Counted from the stretch's first letter, positions 43,487 through 52,431 are shown. The stretch: DNA of 64,000 nucleotides from an uncultured Clostridia bacterium (GCA_934749845.1 CAKVHQ010000005.1:1-64000); one strand, 5' to 3'. The notes: generated by a model from the sequence alone, not told the origin. A program made the numbers and translations.

Positions 43487-43828
43487 ATGAACTTAATTGA
43501 AGTAATTGAGAAAGAAAACCTTAAAAAAGAAGTTCCACAATTTAATGTTGGTGATACCGTTAAAGTATTCGTAAAAGTTGTTGAAGGCGATAAAGAAAGA
43601 CTTCAAGCATACGAAGGCATTGTAATTGCAAAGAGAAACGGAAGCATTAGAGAAACATTTACAGTTCGTAGAATTTCTTATGGTATCGGTGTTGAAAGAA
43701 CTTTCCCACTTCATAGTCCAAGAATTGACAGAATTGAAGTTGTAAGAAAAGGTAAAGTTGCAAGAGCAAAACTCTACTATTTAAGAGAACGCACTGGTAA
43801 ATCTGCTCGTGTTAAAGAAGATAGATAG
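43487..43828 (+). CDS. rplS: 50S ribosomal protein L19
   Basis: A 113-residue ribosomal protein at the subunit interface. Seen: FNVGDTVKVFVKVVEGDKERLQ (in part), FTVRRISYGIGVERTFPLHS and KLYYLRERTGKSARVKE. AAGGAGG precedes the ATG. In relatives rplS usually follows trmD; here it is displaced to after yraN. Confidence 0.98.
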   Translation: MNLIEVIEKENLKKEVPQFNVGDTVKVFVKVVEGDKERLQAYEGIVIAKRNGSIRETFTVRRISYGIGVERTFPLHSPRIDRIEVVRKGKVARAKLYYLRERTGKSARVKEDR

Positions 43829-43834
43829 GTTTTA

Positions 43835-43857
43835 AACTTTTTCAGCGTGAAAAAGTT
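43835..43857 (+). terminator. Hairpin directly after rplS
   Basis: AACTTTTTC/GAAAAAGTT, 9-bp stem with a 5-base loop. No T-run; the T-run terminator lies at 43937. Confidence 0.55.
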
Positions 43858-43867
43858 ACAAAAAGCG

Positions 43868-43915
43868 CTGGGGATTGCGATTTCCCCAGACCCTTAAAAC
43901 GCTTTTTAGAAAGCG
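43868..43915 (+). repeat. GC-rich inverted repeats inside the repeat region
   Basis: CTGGGGA/TCCCCAG (43868-43874 with 43883-43889) and CGCTTT/AAAGCG (43900-43905 with 43910-43915). Much more GC-rich than the surroundings. Confidence 0.6.
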
Positions 43916-43990
43916 AATTATGAGAGAAAATAAGTAAAAGAGTGATTTAACTATCACTCTTTTTTGATTTTAAACATTTTAAAATGAATT
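43874..43990 (+). repeat. 117-bp direct repeat, copy 1
   Basis: Nearly identical to 44185-44301, with a few differences (a one-base insertion, a one-base deletion and two or three substitutions). It contains the CGCTTT hairpin and a perfect terminator hairpin. Confidence 0.92.
43937..43966 (+). terminator. Strong terminator in repeat copy 1
   Basis: AAAGAGTGAT/ATCACTCTTT, 10-bp perfect stem with a 6-base loop and T-run. Confidence 0.85.
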
Positions 43991-44184
43991 ATTATTTGTC
44001 TATTAAAGAATATATAGAATTTTTCTAAGGAGTGCAAAAAAGGCTGGCAAGGGGCTTTGCTCCGTAGACATTTTTAAGCGAACCCATTTAGTGAAAGGGA
44101 CTATTTTTTGGGAAAACGAAAGTTTAGCCATTAGCATTTTTGATGCGTGTTGGCGTTAAAAACTTTTGTTGTCATTCAAATATA
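43991..44184. other. Uncharacterised spacer between repeat copies
   Basis: No plausible reading frame. Local GC-richer parts and several possible stems: GGGGC/GCTCC near 44053-44065 and an arm TTTAGCCA pairing with TGGCGTTAAA around GCAT/ATGC (about 44124-44162). It may be a decayed gene, part of a dispersed repeat, or a structured RNA. Confidence 0.4.
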
Positions 44185-44301
44185 ATTGCGATTTCCCCAG
44201 ACCCTTAAAACGCTTTTTAGAAAGCGGATTATGAGAGAAAAATAAGTAAAAGAGTGATTTAACTATCACTATTTTTGATTTTAAACATTTTAAAATGAAT
44301 T
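44185..44301 (+). repeat. 117-bp direct repeat, copy 2
   Basis: Begins in the loop of the CTGGGGA hairpin, so the left arm of that stem is missing. The terminator hairpin is damaged: ATCACTAT replaces ATCACTCT. Confidence 0.92.
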
Positions 44302-44405
44302 CTTGTTATTGCAATATGCTATGTTGCAAGCAAAAAAACAAAAGTTTAAAGATAAATGGATGTTTGAACTATCGTAATTTAATTTATTTTAACAAGTATC
44401 TTTAT

Positions 44406-44440
44406 AAAACCTATTGCGTGATATTCGTGATAGGTTTTTT
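44406..44440 (+). terminator. Isolated terminator-like hairpin
   Basis: AAAACCTAT/ATAGGTTTT, 9-bp perfect stem with a 15-base loop and T-run. No gene directly upstream; it may end read-through or a non-coding transcript. The stretch 44302-44640 shows no credible gene. Confidence 0.6.
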
Positions 44441-44664
44441 ATTGCATATTTTAAAAAGTAAAAGCGTTAAAAATCCTAAAAAGGTGGTTGAAAAAACAAT
44501 GATTAGCAAAAGTAATGTTTTGTTAAAAATTTCATTTTAAAGTTAATTAAATATGTTAATTGTTTTTTTGCATTTGTCGCAAAACACTCAAAGGTTACTT
44601 AATTACCGAAATTTATTTTTTTTAATTAAAGTTTTATGATAAAATAACTAGTTAGGAGAAATTT

Positions 44665-46197
44665 ATGCTTTCAAAAGTTAAAAGTTATGGATTAGTTGGA
44701 CTAGAAGGTTACTTTGTTGATGTTGAAATTGACATAAATAATGGCTTGCCAGCATTTGATATTGTTGGACTTCCCGATGCGTCGGTTAAAGAGAGTAAAG
44801 AAAGAGTTAGAAGTGCGATAAAAAATAGTGGCTACGAGTATCCTATAAACAAAATAATTGCAAATTTAGCACCCGCAAACACCAAAAAAGAAGGCTCGAT
44901 TTACGACCTTGCTTTAGCGCTAGGATTACTTACTGCAACCAGTCAAATTCCTGTTCATTCAGTTGATAATTTCATTATTTTAGGCGAACTTTCACTTGAT
45001 GGGGGAATAAGAAGAATTGACGGTATTTTGCCAATGATAATTTCGGCAAGAACGCAAGGATTTAAAAGGTTTATTATCCCTTACGATAACCGAATGGAAG
45101 CAAGTTTTATTGACGGAATAGATATTTATGCATGCAAGAATTTAACTGAAGTGGTTGATTTTTTGAAGGGCAACGTAAAAGTTGAAAAATTGCAAACAAG
45201 CAGTTATGAATCTATCAAGCAACATTCTGTTATGTCCAACGACTTTTGCTATGTTAAAGGTCAAAAACAAGCAAAAAGGGCACTTGAAATTGCAGCGGCT
45301 GGTGGACATAATGTGATTATGATTGGACCACCGGGAAGCGGTAAAAGTATGCTAGCAAAGGCCTTTCCTAGCATTTTGCCAGACATGACTTTTGAAGAAG
45401 CCTTGGAAGTTACAAAAATTCACTCTGTGGCTGGAAAGTTAGACCACAACACAGGAATTATTGTTAACAGACCTTTTAGGGCGCCACATCACACCACAAC
45501 TTCTGTTGCATTAACAGGCGGTGGCAGTAAGGCAAAACCGGGGGAAATTAGTTTGGCTCACAATGGTGTTTTGTTTTTGGACGAATTGCCAGAATATCCA
45601 CGCCAATCGGTTGAAGTTTTGCGTCAACCACTAGAAGATGGAAAAATTACTGTTGCTAGACTTGTTCAATCGGTTGAGTATCCTGCGTCGTTTACTTTAA
45701 TTGCAAGTATGAACCCATGTCCATGCGGATTTTATGGTTCAAAAACACATGAATGTAAATGTTCGGCACACCAAATTCACTCATATTTGACTAAACTTTC
45801 CGGACCTATGATGGACAGAATTGACCTTCATGTTGAAGTTGACAGTGTGGAGTATAAGGACCTTAGAAGCGACACTTTGGAAGAAAGTTCGGCGTCAATA
45901 AAAGAAAGAGTGAATAAGGCTAGACAAATTCAAACAGACCGTTTTAAAGGGTTGAATGTGCATAACAATGCGGAGATGACTTCTGCATTAGTAAAAAAAT
46001 ATTGCAAAGTAGATGACGATTGCGATAGACTTTTAAAATCGGCTTTTGAAAAGTTTAATTTAACTGCTCGTGCGCATGACAGAATTTTAAAAGTAGCACG
46101 AACTATTGCCGATTTAGACGGAAGTGAAAATATTCAACAAGAACACATAATCGAAGCAATAAACTACCGCAGTTTAGACAAAAAATTTTGGATTTAA
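44665..46197 (+). CDS. comM: Mg-chelatase-like AAA ATPase ComM (YifB)
   Basis: A 510-residue protein with an N-terminal Lon-protease-like fold (VDVEIDINNGLPAFDIVGLPD), AAA+ core GPPGSGKSML, DELPEYPR (Walker B) and a C-terminal Mg-chelatase domain (FNLTARAHDRILKVARTIAD). ComM helicase drives branch migration in natural transformation. Cotranscribed with dprA 9 bases downstream. TTAGGAGA before the ATG. Confidence 0.96.
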   Translation: MLSKVKSYGLVGLEGYFVDVEIDINNGLPAFDIVGLPDASVKESKERVRSAIKNSGYEYPINKIIANLAPANTKKEGSIYDLALALGLLTATSQIPVHSVDNFIILGELSLDGGIRRIDGILPMIISARTQGFKRFIIPYDNRMEASFIDGIDIYACKNLTEVVDFLKGNVKVEKLQTSSYESIKQHSVMSNDFCYVKGQKQAKRALEIAAAGGHNVIMIGPPGSGKSMLAKAFPSILPDMTFEEALEVTKIHSVAGKLDHNTGIIVNRPFRAPHHTTTSVALTGGGSKAKPGEISLAHNGVLFLDELPEYPRQSVEVLRQPLEDGKITVARLVQSVEYPASFTLIASMNPCPCGFYGSKTHECKCSAHQIHSYLTKLSGPMMDRIDLHVEVDSVEYKDLRSDTLEESSASIKERVNKARQIQTDRFKGLNVHNNAEMTSALVKKYCKVDDDCDRLLKSAFEKFNLTARAHDRILKVARTIADLDGSENIQQEHIIEAINYRSLDKKFWI

Positions 46198-46206
46198 AGG
46201 ATTTTT

Positions 46207-47307
46207 ATGAATTACAATTTAGATGAAAAAGCAATTATTTGGATAAATTTTTTTGAGTTTTTAACATTAGACAAAAAGCATGCAATTTTAGAGTTTTATG
46301 AACAACCTCAAGATATTTTTTCATCTTTTAAAAACGATTACATAAATTTTCAAAAAATATTAACAAAAGAACAATTTGGCAAGATGTGTGAAGCCCTTGA
46401 TGAAAAATTTATAGACAGCGAAATTGTTAATTATGACAAAGAAAATATCCAAGTTGTAACCTATGTTTCGCACTATTATCCAAAAGATTTTTTAAATTAC
46501 AATGAGTACCCTGTGGCACTATATTGCAAGGGCGATGTTAGTTTAATGGAAACATATTCAATCGCCGTTGTTGGAACAAGAAAAATAACAAAATATGGTG
46601 CTTTTGTAACCGAAAAAATTTGCCGAGAGTTATCTCAAAACGACATTACGATTATTAGTGGAATGGCAAGTGGAGTGGACACAGTTGCTCACACAACAGC
46701 CTTGAAAAATAATGGCAAAACAATAGCCGTTTTGGGAAGCGGATTTGACCATATTTATCCAAAAACCAATTTTGAATTATACAAACAAATTTGTGAAAAT
46801 GGCTTGGTTATTAGCGAATATACGCCACAAACTTTGCCTGCAACTTATAATTTTCCAGTAAGAAATCGTATAATTGCCATGCTTTCCAAAGGAGTTTTAA
46901 TAACAGAAGCAGGCTTAAAAAGTGGAGCAATCTACACCGTTAACTATGGGTTAGATTATGGTAAAGAAATTTTTGCCGTACCGGGCAATATTGATAGTTT
47001 TTCTAGCATAGGCTGTAACAATGTGTTAAAAAGTTGTCAGTCCGCTTTAACCACTTGTGCAGACGATATTTTTAAGGTTTTGCATATTGATAAAAAGTCT
47101 CAAAAAGTCAAGAAACAAGTACAAATTTCGCTGGATGAGCAAGCAATTTTAAATGCTATTGGAAACGATGAACTTTCGTTTGACGAGATTGTTTCTCAAA
47201 CAAATTACGATACAAAAACCCTTGTTAGATTGTTGACAACTTTGGAGTTAAGTGGAATAATTAAAAAATCTGCTGGAAACTTTTACTCGAAAATTTTGCA
47301 AGATTAA
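46207..47307 (+). CDS. dprA: DNA-processing protein DprA
   Basis: A 366-residue RecA loader for incoming single-stranded DNA. Rossmann-like core with VVGTRKITKYG, SGMASGVDTVAH, LGSGFDHIYP, FPVRNRIIAML, TEAGLKSGA and AVPGN; a C-terminal winged-helix (about 305-362). An N-terminal SAM-like region is present. Adjacent to comM, giving a transformation/recombination pair; widely conserved, so it does not prove competence. Confidence 0.97.
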   Translation: MNYNLDEKAIIWINFFEFLTLDKKHAILEFYEQPQDIFSSFKNDYINFQKILTKEQFGKMCEALDEKFIDSEIVNYDKENIQVVTYVSHYYPKDFLNYNEYPVALYCKGDVSLMETYSIAVVGTRKITKYGAFVTEKICRELSQNDITIISGMASGVDTVAHTTALKNNGKTIAVLGSGFDHIYPKTNFELYKQICENGLVISEYTPQTLPATYNFPVRNRIIAMLSKGVLITEAGLKSGAIYTVNYGLDYGKEIFAVPGNIDSFSSIGCNNVLKSCQSALTTCADDIFKVLHIDKKSQKVKKQVQISLDEQAILNAIGNDELSFDEIVSQTNYDTKTLVRLLTTLELSGIIKKSAGNFYSKILQD

Positions 47308-47348
47308 ATTTGCAAAAATATGTTAAATAATTGAAATAGGAAGATACA

Positions 47349-49478
47349 ATGAATTTATTAGTTATTGAAAGTACAGGTAAGGAAGCAACAATAAAAAAAT
47401 ATCTCGGCAGTGACTGGGAAGTTTTTGCAACAAAAGGGCATGTTAGGGATTTACCAGAAAAAACAATGGGATTGGACCAAAAAAACAATTTTGCTCCACA
47501 ATATGTGATTATGCCAGATAAAGAGCAAACGGTTAAAAGATTAAAACAAAAAGCACAAAAAGCCGACCTTGTTTATCTTGCAACCGACCCGGATAGAGAA
47601 GGCGAAGCAATTTCATGGCATTTAGCATATATTTTGGGCTACGATAACGACAAAATGTGCCGTGTTGAGTTTAACGAAATTACAAAAGATGTTATTTTAA
47701 GAGCATTAACAAAGCCAAGAAAAATAAATTTAGACTTGGTTGATGCACAACAAACTCGAAGAGTTTTGGACAGATTGGTTGGTTATAAAATCTCTCCAAT
47801 TTTGTGCAAAAAACTTGGCAAAAATTTAAGTGCAGGTCGTGTTCAAAGCGTTGCATTAAAATTGGTTGTGGACAGAGAAAGGGATATTTTAAACTTTAAG
47901 CCAGAAGAATATTGGACCATTCAAGCCGAACTTGAAAAAGTAGGGGCTAAACCAAAGTTTAAGGCACAACTTGCAACTTTTAAAGGTAAAAAATTAAAGA
48001 TTAAAAATCAAGCCGAAAAAGACGAAATTGTAAAAAATCTTTCTCAAAACTTTGTTGTTGACAAAGTGGAAAAGAAGGTTAGTTTATCACATGCACCAGC
48101 ACCATTCACAACAAGTGGAATGCAACAAGATGCATCAAACAAACTTAATTTTAGCACAGCAATGACAACTAGAATTGCTCAAGAGTTATACGAAGGTGTG
48201 GAACTTGGAAACGAAGGCAAAATTGCGTTAGTAACCTATATTAGAACCGACTCGGTTAGAGTTAGTGAAGAAGCACAGGCAAAAGCAAAAGTTTTCATTC
48301 AAGAAAAGTATGGAAAAGAATTTTTCCCTTCAAAACCAAACATTTATAAAACAAAAGGCAATGCACAAGATGCCCACGAAGCAATTAGACCCACTCATTT
48401 AGAACGAACACCAGAAAGCATTAAACAATATGTTAAACCAGAATGCTACAAACTTTATAAATTGATTTATGAGAGATTTTTGGCAAGCCAAATGTCGCAA
48501 GCAGAATACAACCAAGTTAACTGTGAAATTTCAAATGGCGATTACGGCTTTAAAGCAAGCGGAAAAACTTTGAAATTTGCTGGATACACTGCGGTTTACC
48601 AAAACTATGAAGAAAAAGAAGATAAAGACGAAAAAGATGCAAAATTGCCAGTTCTAGACAGTGGAGATAATTTAAAACTATTAAATTTAATTCCAGAGCA
48701 AAAATTCACAAAACCTACTCCAAGATTTACCGAGGCAACCTTGGTTGACCAAATGGAGAAAAATGGTATTGGCAGACCAGCAACATATGCTGCAATTATT
48801 TCTGTTTTGTATAACAGAAAATATGTTGAAAAAGAAGGTAAAGCCCTAAAACCAACCGAACTTGGCTTTAATGTTAATGATATGTTGCAAAAATACTTTG
48901 CGGACATTATGAATGTCAAGTTCACATCTAACATGGAAACAAAACTTGACGAAATTGCAGAAGGCGAAAAAGAATGGACGGGTGTTATAAGCAATTTTTA
49001 TCAAGAACTTTTGCCAGAACTAAGAAATGCTAATTTAGACAGAGATAAAACCGAACAAAAGGTTTATGAAGTTAGTGATGTTCCATGCTCGAAGTGTGGG
49101 GCAATGATGGTTATTAAAGAAGGAAAATTTGGCAAGTTCCTTGCTTGTCCAAACTATCCAAAATGCAAAAATATTCAAAGCATAAATCCAGCAAAAATAG
49201 TTGGAATATGCCCAAAATGTGGCAAAAATTTGCTTGAAAGAAAAAGCAAACGAGGCACAAATTATTATGCTTGCGAGGACTATAAAGATTGCAAGTTTAT
49301 GTCGTGGGATTTGCCACTTAACGAGCCATGTCCAAAATGTGGTTGCTACACCTTGTTAAAAACAAACAAAAAAGGTGTTTTTAAGGGTTGCTCAAATCCA
49401 GATTGCGACTATTTTGAAAAGGTTGCAGATGTAAATAAAAGCAGCGAAAATTCAACAAACGATGTTGAACCAGCATAA
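47349..49478 (+). CDS. topA: DNA topoisomerase I
   Basis: A 709-residue type IA topoisomerase. Toprim domain (LLVIESTGKEATIKKYLG, ATDPDREGEAISWHL), the catalytic Tyr in VTYIRTDSVR at about residue 297, and three C-terminal four-Cys zinc fingers (CSKCG, CPKCG, CPKCG each followed by a CX5C-like pair). AGGAAGA precedes the start. dprA-topA is the standard Firmicutes order. Confidence 0.98.
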   Translation: MNLLVIESTGKEATIKKYLGSDWEVFATKGHVRDLPEKTMGLDQKNNFAPQYVIMPDKEQTVKRLKQKAQKADLVYLATDPDREGEAISWHLAYILGYDNDKMCRVEFNEITKDVILRALTKPRKINLDLVDAQQTRRVLDRLVGYKISPILCKKLGKNLSAGRVQSVALKLVVDRERDILNFKPEEYWTIQAELEKVGAKPKFKAQLATFKGKKLKIKNQAEKDEIVKNLSQNFVVDKVEKKVSLSHAPAPFTTSGMQQDASNKLNFSTAMTTRIAQELYEGVELGNEGKIALVTYIRTDSVRVSEEAQAKAKVFIQEKYGKEFFPSKPNIYKTKGNAQDAHEAIRPTHLERTPESIKQYVKPECYKLYKLIYERFLASQMSQAEYNQVNCEISNGDYGFKASGKTLKFAGYTAVYQNYEEKEDKDEKDAKLPVLDSGDNLKLLNLIPEQKFTKPTPRFTEATLVDQMEKNGIGRPATYAAIISVLYNRKYVEKEGKALKPTELGFNVNDMLQKYFADIMNVKFTSNMETKLDEIAEGEKEWTGVISNFYQELLPELRNANLDRDKTEQKVYEVSDVPCSKCGAMMVIKEGKFGKFLACPNYPKCKNIQSINPAKIVGICPKCGKNLLERKSKRGTNYYACEDYKDCKFMSWDLPLNEPCPKCGCYTLLKTNKKGVFKGCSNPDCDYFEKVADVNKSSENSTNDVEPA

Positions 49479-49483
49479 ATTTA

Positions 49484-49506
49484 AACGGCATTTTTGCCGT
49501 TTTTTG
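49484..49506 (+). terminator. Terminator after topA
   Basis: AAACGGCA/TGCCGTTT with a 4-base T loop and T-run. Confidence 0.88.
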
Positions 49507-49514
49507 TTTTACTA

Positions 49515-49542
49515 TTGACAAAATCATTTTTTATGCTAAAAT
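49515..49542 (+). promoter_or_regulatory. Promoter of the paralogous hypothetical pair
   Basis: TTGACA (49515-49520), 16-base spacer, TAAAAT (49537-49542). Confidence 0.75.
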
Positions 49543-49565
49543 AATAGTAATTAAGGAGTGTTTTT

Positions 49566-50015
49566 ATGGAACAAATTTATAAGGGCGAAAATATGATTGG
49601 TTATGGAAAGAACTATCGCCGTCGCTACTATAGTTTTAAAAATTTAACCGTTGGAGATTTGCTTGAATTGCTTTTAAGGTCAAAAGTTTGCTCAAAGGAA
49701 GATTTGGCTGATATCGATAACGAAATTAAGCCAAGCAAAACTTTGGAAGAAAGCGAACAATTTAGAAGAGATTTGGCAACAGTTGTGTTGTACTCAACCG
49801 AAAACCCAAAACAAGCCGAAGAGTATATTCCACTTTTCAGCACATATTTTAGACCATACTATGTTGAAATTGAAGCATTCGATAAGAGTTGGAGACAACA
49901 AAGAGATTTGCTTGTTATGGAAAGAAAAGTGCCTTTGCCATTAAGAAAAAAAATGCACAAACTTGCTGACAAAATGCTTCAAGAAGCAAAAAAAGACGAA
50001 GAAGAACTTGCATAG
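49566..50015 (+). CDS. Hypothetical protein, first of a tandem paralogous pair
   Basis: A 149-residue helical, charged protein; not recognised. The central FRRDLATVVLYS and the C-terminal VPLPLRKKMHKLADKML recur in the next gene. No signal peptide or membrane span. TAAGGAG gives a good start. It replaces the usual topA-trmFO adjacency of Firmicutes together with its neighbour. Confidence 0.78.
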   Translation: MEQIYKGENMIGYGKNYRRRYYSFKNLTVGDLLELLLRSKVCSKEDLADIDNEIKPSKTLEESEQFRRDLATVVLYSTENPKQAEEYIPLFSTYFRPYYVEIEAFDKSWRQQRDLLVMERKVPLPLRKKMHKLADKMLQEAKKDEEELA

Positions 50016-50024
50016 GAGTTAAGC

Positions 50025-50456
50025 ATGAAAACAATAATGGTTTTAGAGCATCAAGGCGACAAAGTTTTGCGTAAATTTTATCGAATTGATGATATTGCAC
50101 CCGAAGAAATCGTTGAAATTTTAAGCAAATCAACTTGTTGCACAAGTTATGCTCTTTTGGGGCAAAAAGACACATTAGTTTCTCATATAAACACAAATTT
50201 GGCTGAACGATTTAAAAAAGATTTACTTACAGTTTTAAAAGCAAATTTAAATAACTATAGCGTCGTGCAGTCTGCTATGGAAATATATCAAAAATACTTT
50301 GAAGCATATCAAATTCGCCACATAATAGGCGAAGAAGAAACCGTAAAAGATTGCCTTGTTATAAACGAAAATGTGCCTTTAAATTTAAGAAAAAAAGTTC
50401 ATAAATTTGCAAAGCAAATAGTCCTATCGAAAACCGAAGAGGAATTAACAGAATAA
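50025..50456 (+). CDS. Hypothetical protein, second of a tandem paralogous pair
   Basis: A 143-residue protein with FKKDLLTVLKAN and VPLNLRKKVHKFAKQIV matching the first copy, and the same acidic EEEL ending. Clearly a diverged tandem duplicate. The gap between the genes is 9 bases with AGGAGT, so they form an operon. It has Cys residues (STCCTS) that the first lacks. Function unknown. Confidence 0.78.
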   Translation: MKTIMVLEHQGDKVLRKFYRIDDIAPEEIVEILSKSTCCTSYALLGQKDTLVSHINTNLAERFKKDLLTVLKANLNNYSVVQSAMEIYQKYFEAYQIRHIIGEEETVKDCLVINENVPLNLRKKVHKFAKQIVLSKTEEELTE

Positions 50457-50490
50457 TCCACCCATTTTGGTGGATTTTTTTTGTTTTTTT
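50455..50490 (+). terminator. Terminator after the paralogous pair
   Basis: AATCCACC/GGTGGATT stem and long T-run that merges into the trmFO promoter region. Confidence 0.88.
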
Positions 50491-50492
50491 GA

Positions 50493-50498
50493 TATACT
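50493..50498 (+). promoter_or_regulatory. -10 box of trmFO, leaderless configuration
   Basis: TATACT ends seven bases before the trmFO ATG. The -35 region coincides with the terminator stem and T-run, so no good -35 is visible. Confidence 0.5.
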
Positions 50499-50505
50499 CG
50501 TTGAT

Positions 50506-51810
50506 ATGGAAAAAGAAGTTAATATTATCGGTGCAGGTTTGGCTGGGTGCGAGTGTGCTTATCAACTTGCAAAACGAGGAATTAAAGTAAAATTATACGA
50601 GCAAAAACCAATAAAGTTTTCAAAAGCACATTTAAGTGCCGATTTTGCGGAGATTGTTTGTTCAAATTCATTAAAAAGTAACGAACTAACTAACGCTTGT
50701 GGACTGTTGAAAGAAGAATTAAGACGACTTGATAGTTTAATTATAAAAGTTGCAGATAAAACCAAAGTGCCTGCGGGTGCTTCGCTTTCTGTTGACAGAG
50801 AACTTTTTTCAAAATTAGTAACGCAGGAAATAAAAAACAACAAGAATATAGAAGTTGTGTATGAAAGTGTGGAAAGCATCGACTTAAGCAAATTAACAGT
50901 TGTTGCAACTGGTCCGTTAACCGATGATAAACTGGCTCAAAACTTAGCACAGTTGGTTGGCGAAAAAAGTTTATACTTTTTTGATGCTGCTTCGCCAATC
51001 GTAACGCTTAATTCACTAGATAGTGAAAGGTATTTTGTTGGTAACAGATACGATAAAGGCGAAGATAATTCAAGCGGTGACTATATCAACTGCACAATGA
51101 CAAAAGAAGAATATGATGTGTTTTATAATGAACTTATAAATGCAAAAACAGTTGAGTTAAAAGATTTTGAAAACAAAAAGGTTTTTGAAGGTTGCATGCC
51201 AGTTGAAGTTATGGCAAAAAGGGGTTATAAAACATTACTGTTTGGAATGTTAAAGCCGGTTGGACTGTTTGATAAAGTTCACAACATGAAGCCTTATGCG
51301 GTTTTACAACTACGAAAAGAGAGTAATTTTAACGATTTATATAATCTTGTTGGCTTTCAAACAAATTTGCTTTTTGGCGAACAAAAACGAGTATTTTCGC
51401 TTATTCCTGCTTTAAAAAATGCCGAGTTTGTTAAGTATGGCGTTATGCACAAAAACACATACTTAAACGCACCAAAAGTGCTTAATGAATTTTATCAACT
51501 TAAAAATCATGAAAACATTTTTATAGCAGGTCAGTTATCTGGTGTGGAAGGCTACGTTGAAAGCACCGCTAGTGGCTTAAATGTTGCATTAAACATTTAT
51601 CAAATTTTGCAAAATAAAACGCCAAAAAAGTTTTCGCCAAAAACATCAATAGGCTCGCTTATAAACTACATCACTCACACAAGTGAAGTTAACTTTCAAC
51701 CTATGAATTCTAATTGGGGAATAATTGAAAAAGAAAACAACAGGCAAGATAAAAATTTGCTTGCTCAAATTGCACTTAATGAAATAGACGACTATGTGAA
51801 AAATTTGTAG
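50506..51810 (+). CDS. trmFO: Folate-dependent tRNA (uracil54-C5)-methyltransferase TrmFO
   Basis: A 434-residue flavoprotein that makes m5U54 in tRNA. Seen: FAD motif NIIGAGLAGCECAYQL, catalytic Cys in EIVCSNSLKS and second Cys in FEGCMPVEVM, then GQLSGVEGYVESTASGL. The ATG at 50506 is chosen; an upstream GTG in frame lies within the terminator. No ribosome binding site. Precedes hslV, as in relatives, but xerC is missing between them. Confidence 0.97.
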   Translation: MEKEVNIIGAGLAGCECAYQLAKRGIKVKLYEQKPIKFSKAHLSADFAEIVCSNSLKSNELTNACGLLKEELRRLDSLIIKVADKTKVPAGASLSVDRELFSKLVTQEIKNNKNIEVVYESVESIDLSKLTVVATGPLTDDKLAQNLAQLVGEKSLYFFDAASPIVTLNSLDSERYFVGNRYDKGEDNSSGDYINCTMTKEEYDVFYNELINAKTVELKDFENKKVFEGCMPVEVMAKRGYKTLLFGMLKPVGLFDKVHNMKPYAVLQLRKESNFNDLYNLVGFQTNLLFGEQKRVFSLIPALKNAEFVKYGVMHKNTYLNAPKVLNEFYQLKNHENIFIAGQLSGVEGYVESTASGLNVALNIYQILQNKTPKKFSPKTSIGSLINYITHTSEVNFQPMNSNWGIIEKENNRQDKNLLAQIALNEIDDYVKNL

Positions 51811-51894
51811 AAAAAAGTTGCATACTGGTTAGTAAATTTTATTAACTTTTTAAAATATTATGATATAATTAACACGAAAGGAAAAGGAGAAAAT

Positions 51895-52431
51895 ATGGAA
51901 CAATTTAGAGGTACAACAATAGTTGCTGTAAAAAGAGATGGTAAAACAGCAGTTGCTGGCGACGGACAAGTTACGATGGGACAAACTGTCATCATGAAAA
52001 ATAATGCCGTAAAGGTTAGAAGAATATATAACGATAAAGTTGTTATTGGTTTTGCAGGTGGTGTTGCAGACGCTTTTTCTCTTTCCAGCCGATTTGAAGA
52101 AATGCTAAACAAATTTTCTGGAAATTTAATGCGTAGTGCAGTTGAACTTGCAGTGCAGTTTAGAACAGATGAAATTATGAGAAAGTTGGAAGCACTCATG
52201 ATAGTTGCCGACCACGAAAACTTGCTTGTTATTAGTGGTAACGGCGAAGTTATAACACCAGACAATGGAGTTGTTGCAATCGGCAGTGGTGGAAACTATG
52301 CTTTGGCAGCCGCAAATGCTTTGATTGAAAACACCGATTTTTCAGCAAAAGAAATTGCATTAAAAGCATTAAAAATTGCAGGTGATATTTGCATTTTCAC
52401 AAATGGTCATATCACAGTTGAGGAGGTTTAG
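51895..52431 (+). CDS. hslV: ATP-dependent protease subunit HslV (ClpQ)
   Basis: A 178-residue proteasome-like peptidase. The mature N-terminal Thr lies in RGTTIVAVKR; further conserved: AGDGQVTMGQTV, GFAGGVADAF, and the C-terminal IGSGGNYALAAA. Strong AAAGGAGA. TATAAT at about 51860 is a likely -10. Paired with hslU one base after the stop. Confidence 0.97.
   Translation: MEQFRGTTIVAVKRDGKTAVAGDGQVTMGQTVIMKNNAVKVRRIYNDKVVIGFAGGVADAFSLSSRFEEMLNKFSGNLMRSAVELAVQFRTDEIMRKLEALMIVADHENLLVISGNGEVITPDNGVVAIGSGGNYALAAANALIENTDFSAKEIALKALKIAGDICIFTNGHITVEEV

Noticed and set aside
44295..44540. An 81-codon open frame with a possible membrane segment
   Set aside because: No ribosome binding site, starts inside a repeated non-coding element, contains a terminator-like hairpin and has atypical composition; the other repeat copy does not keep the frame.
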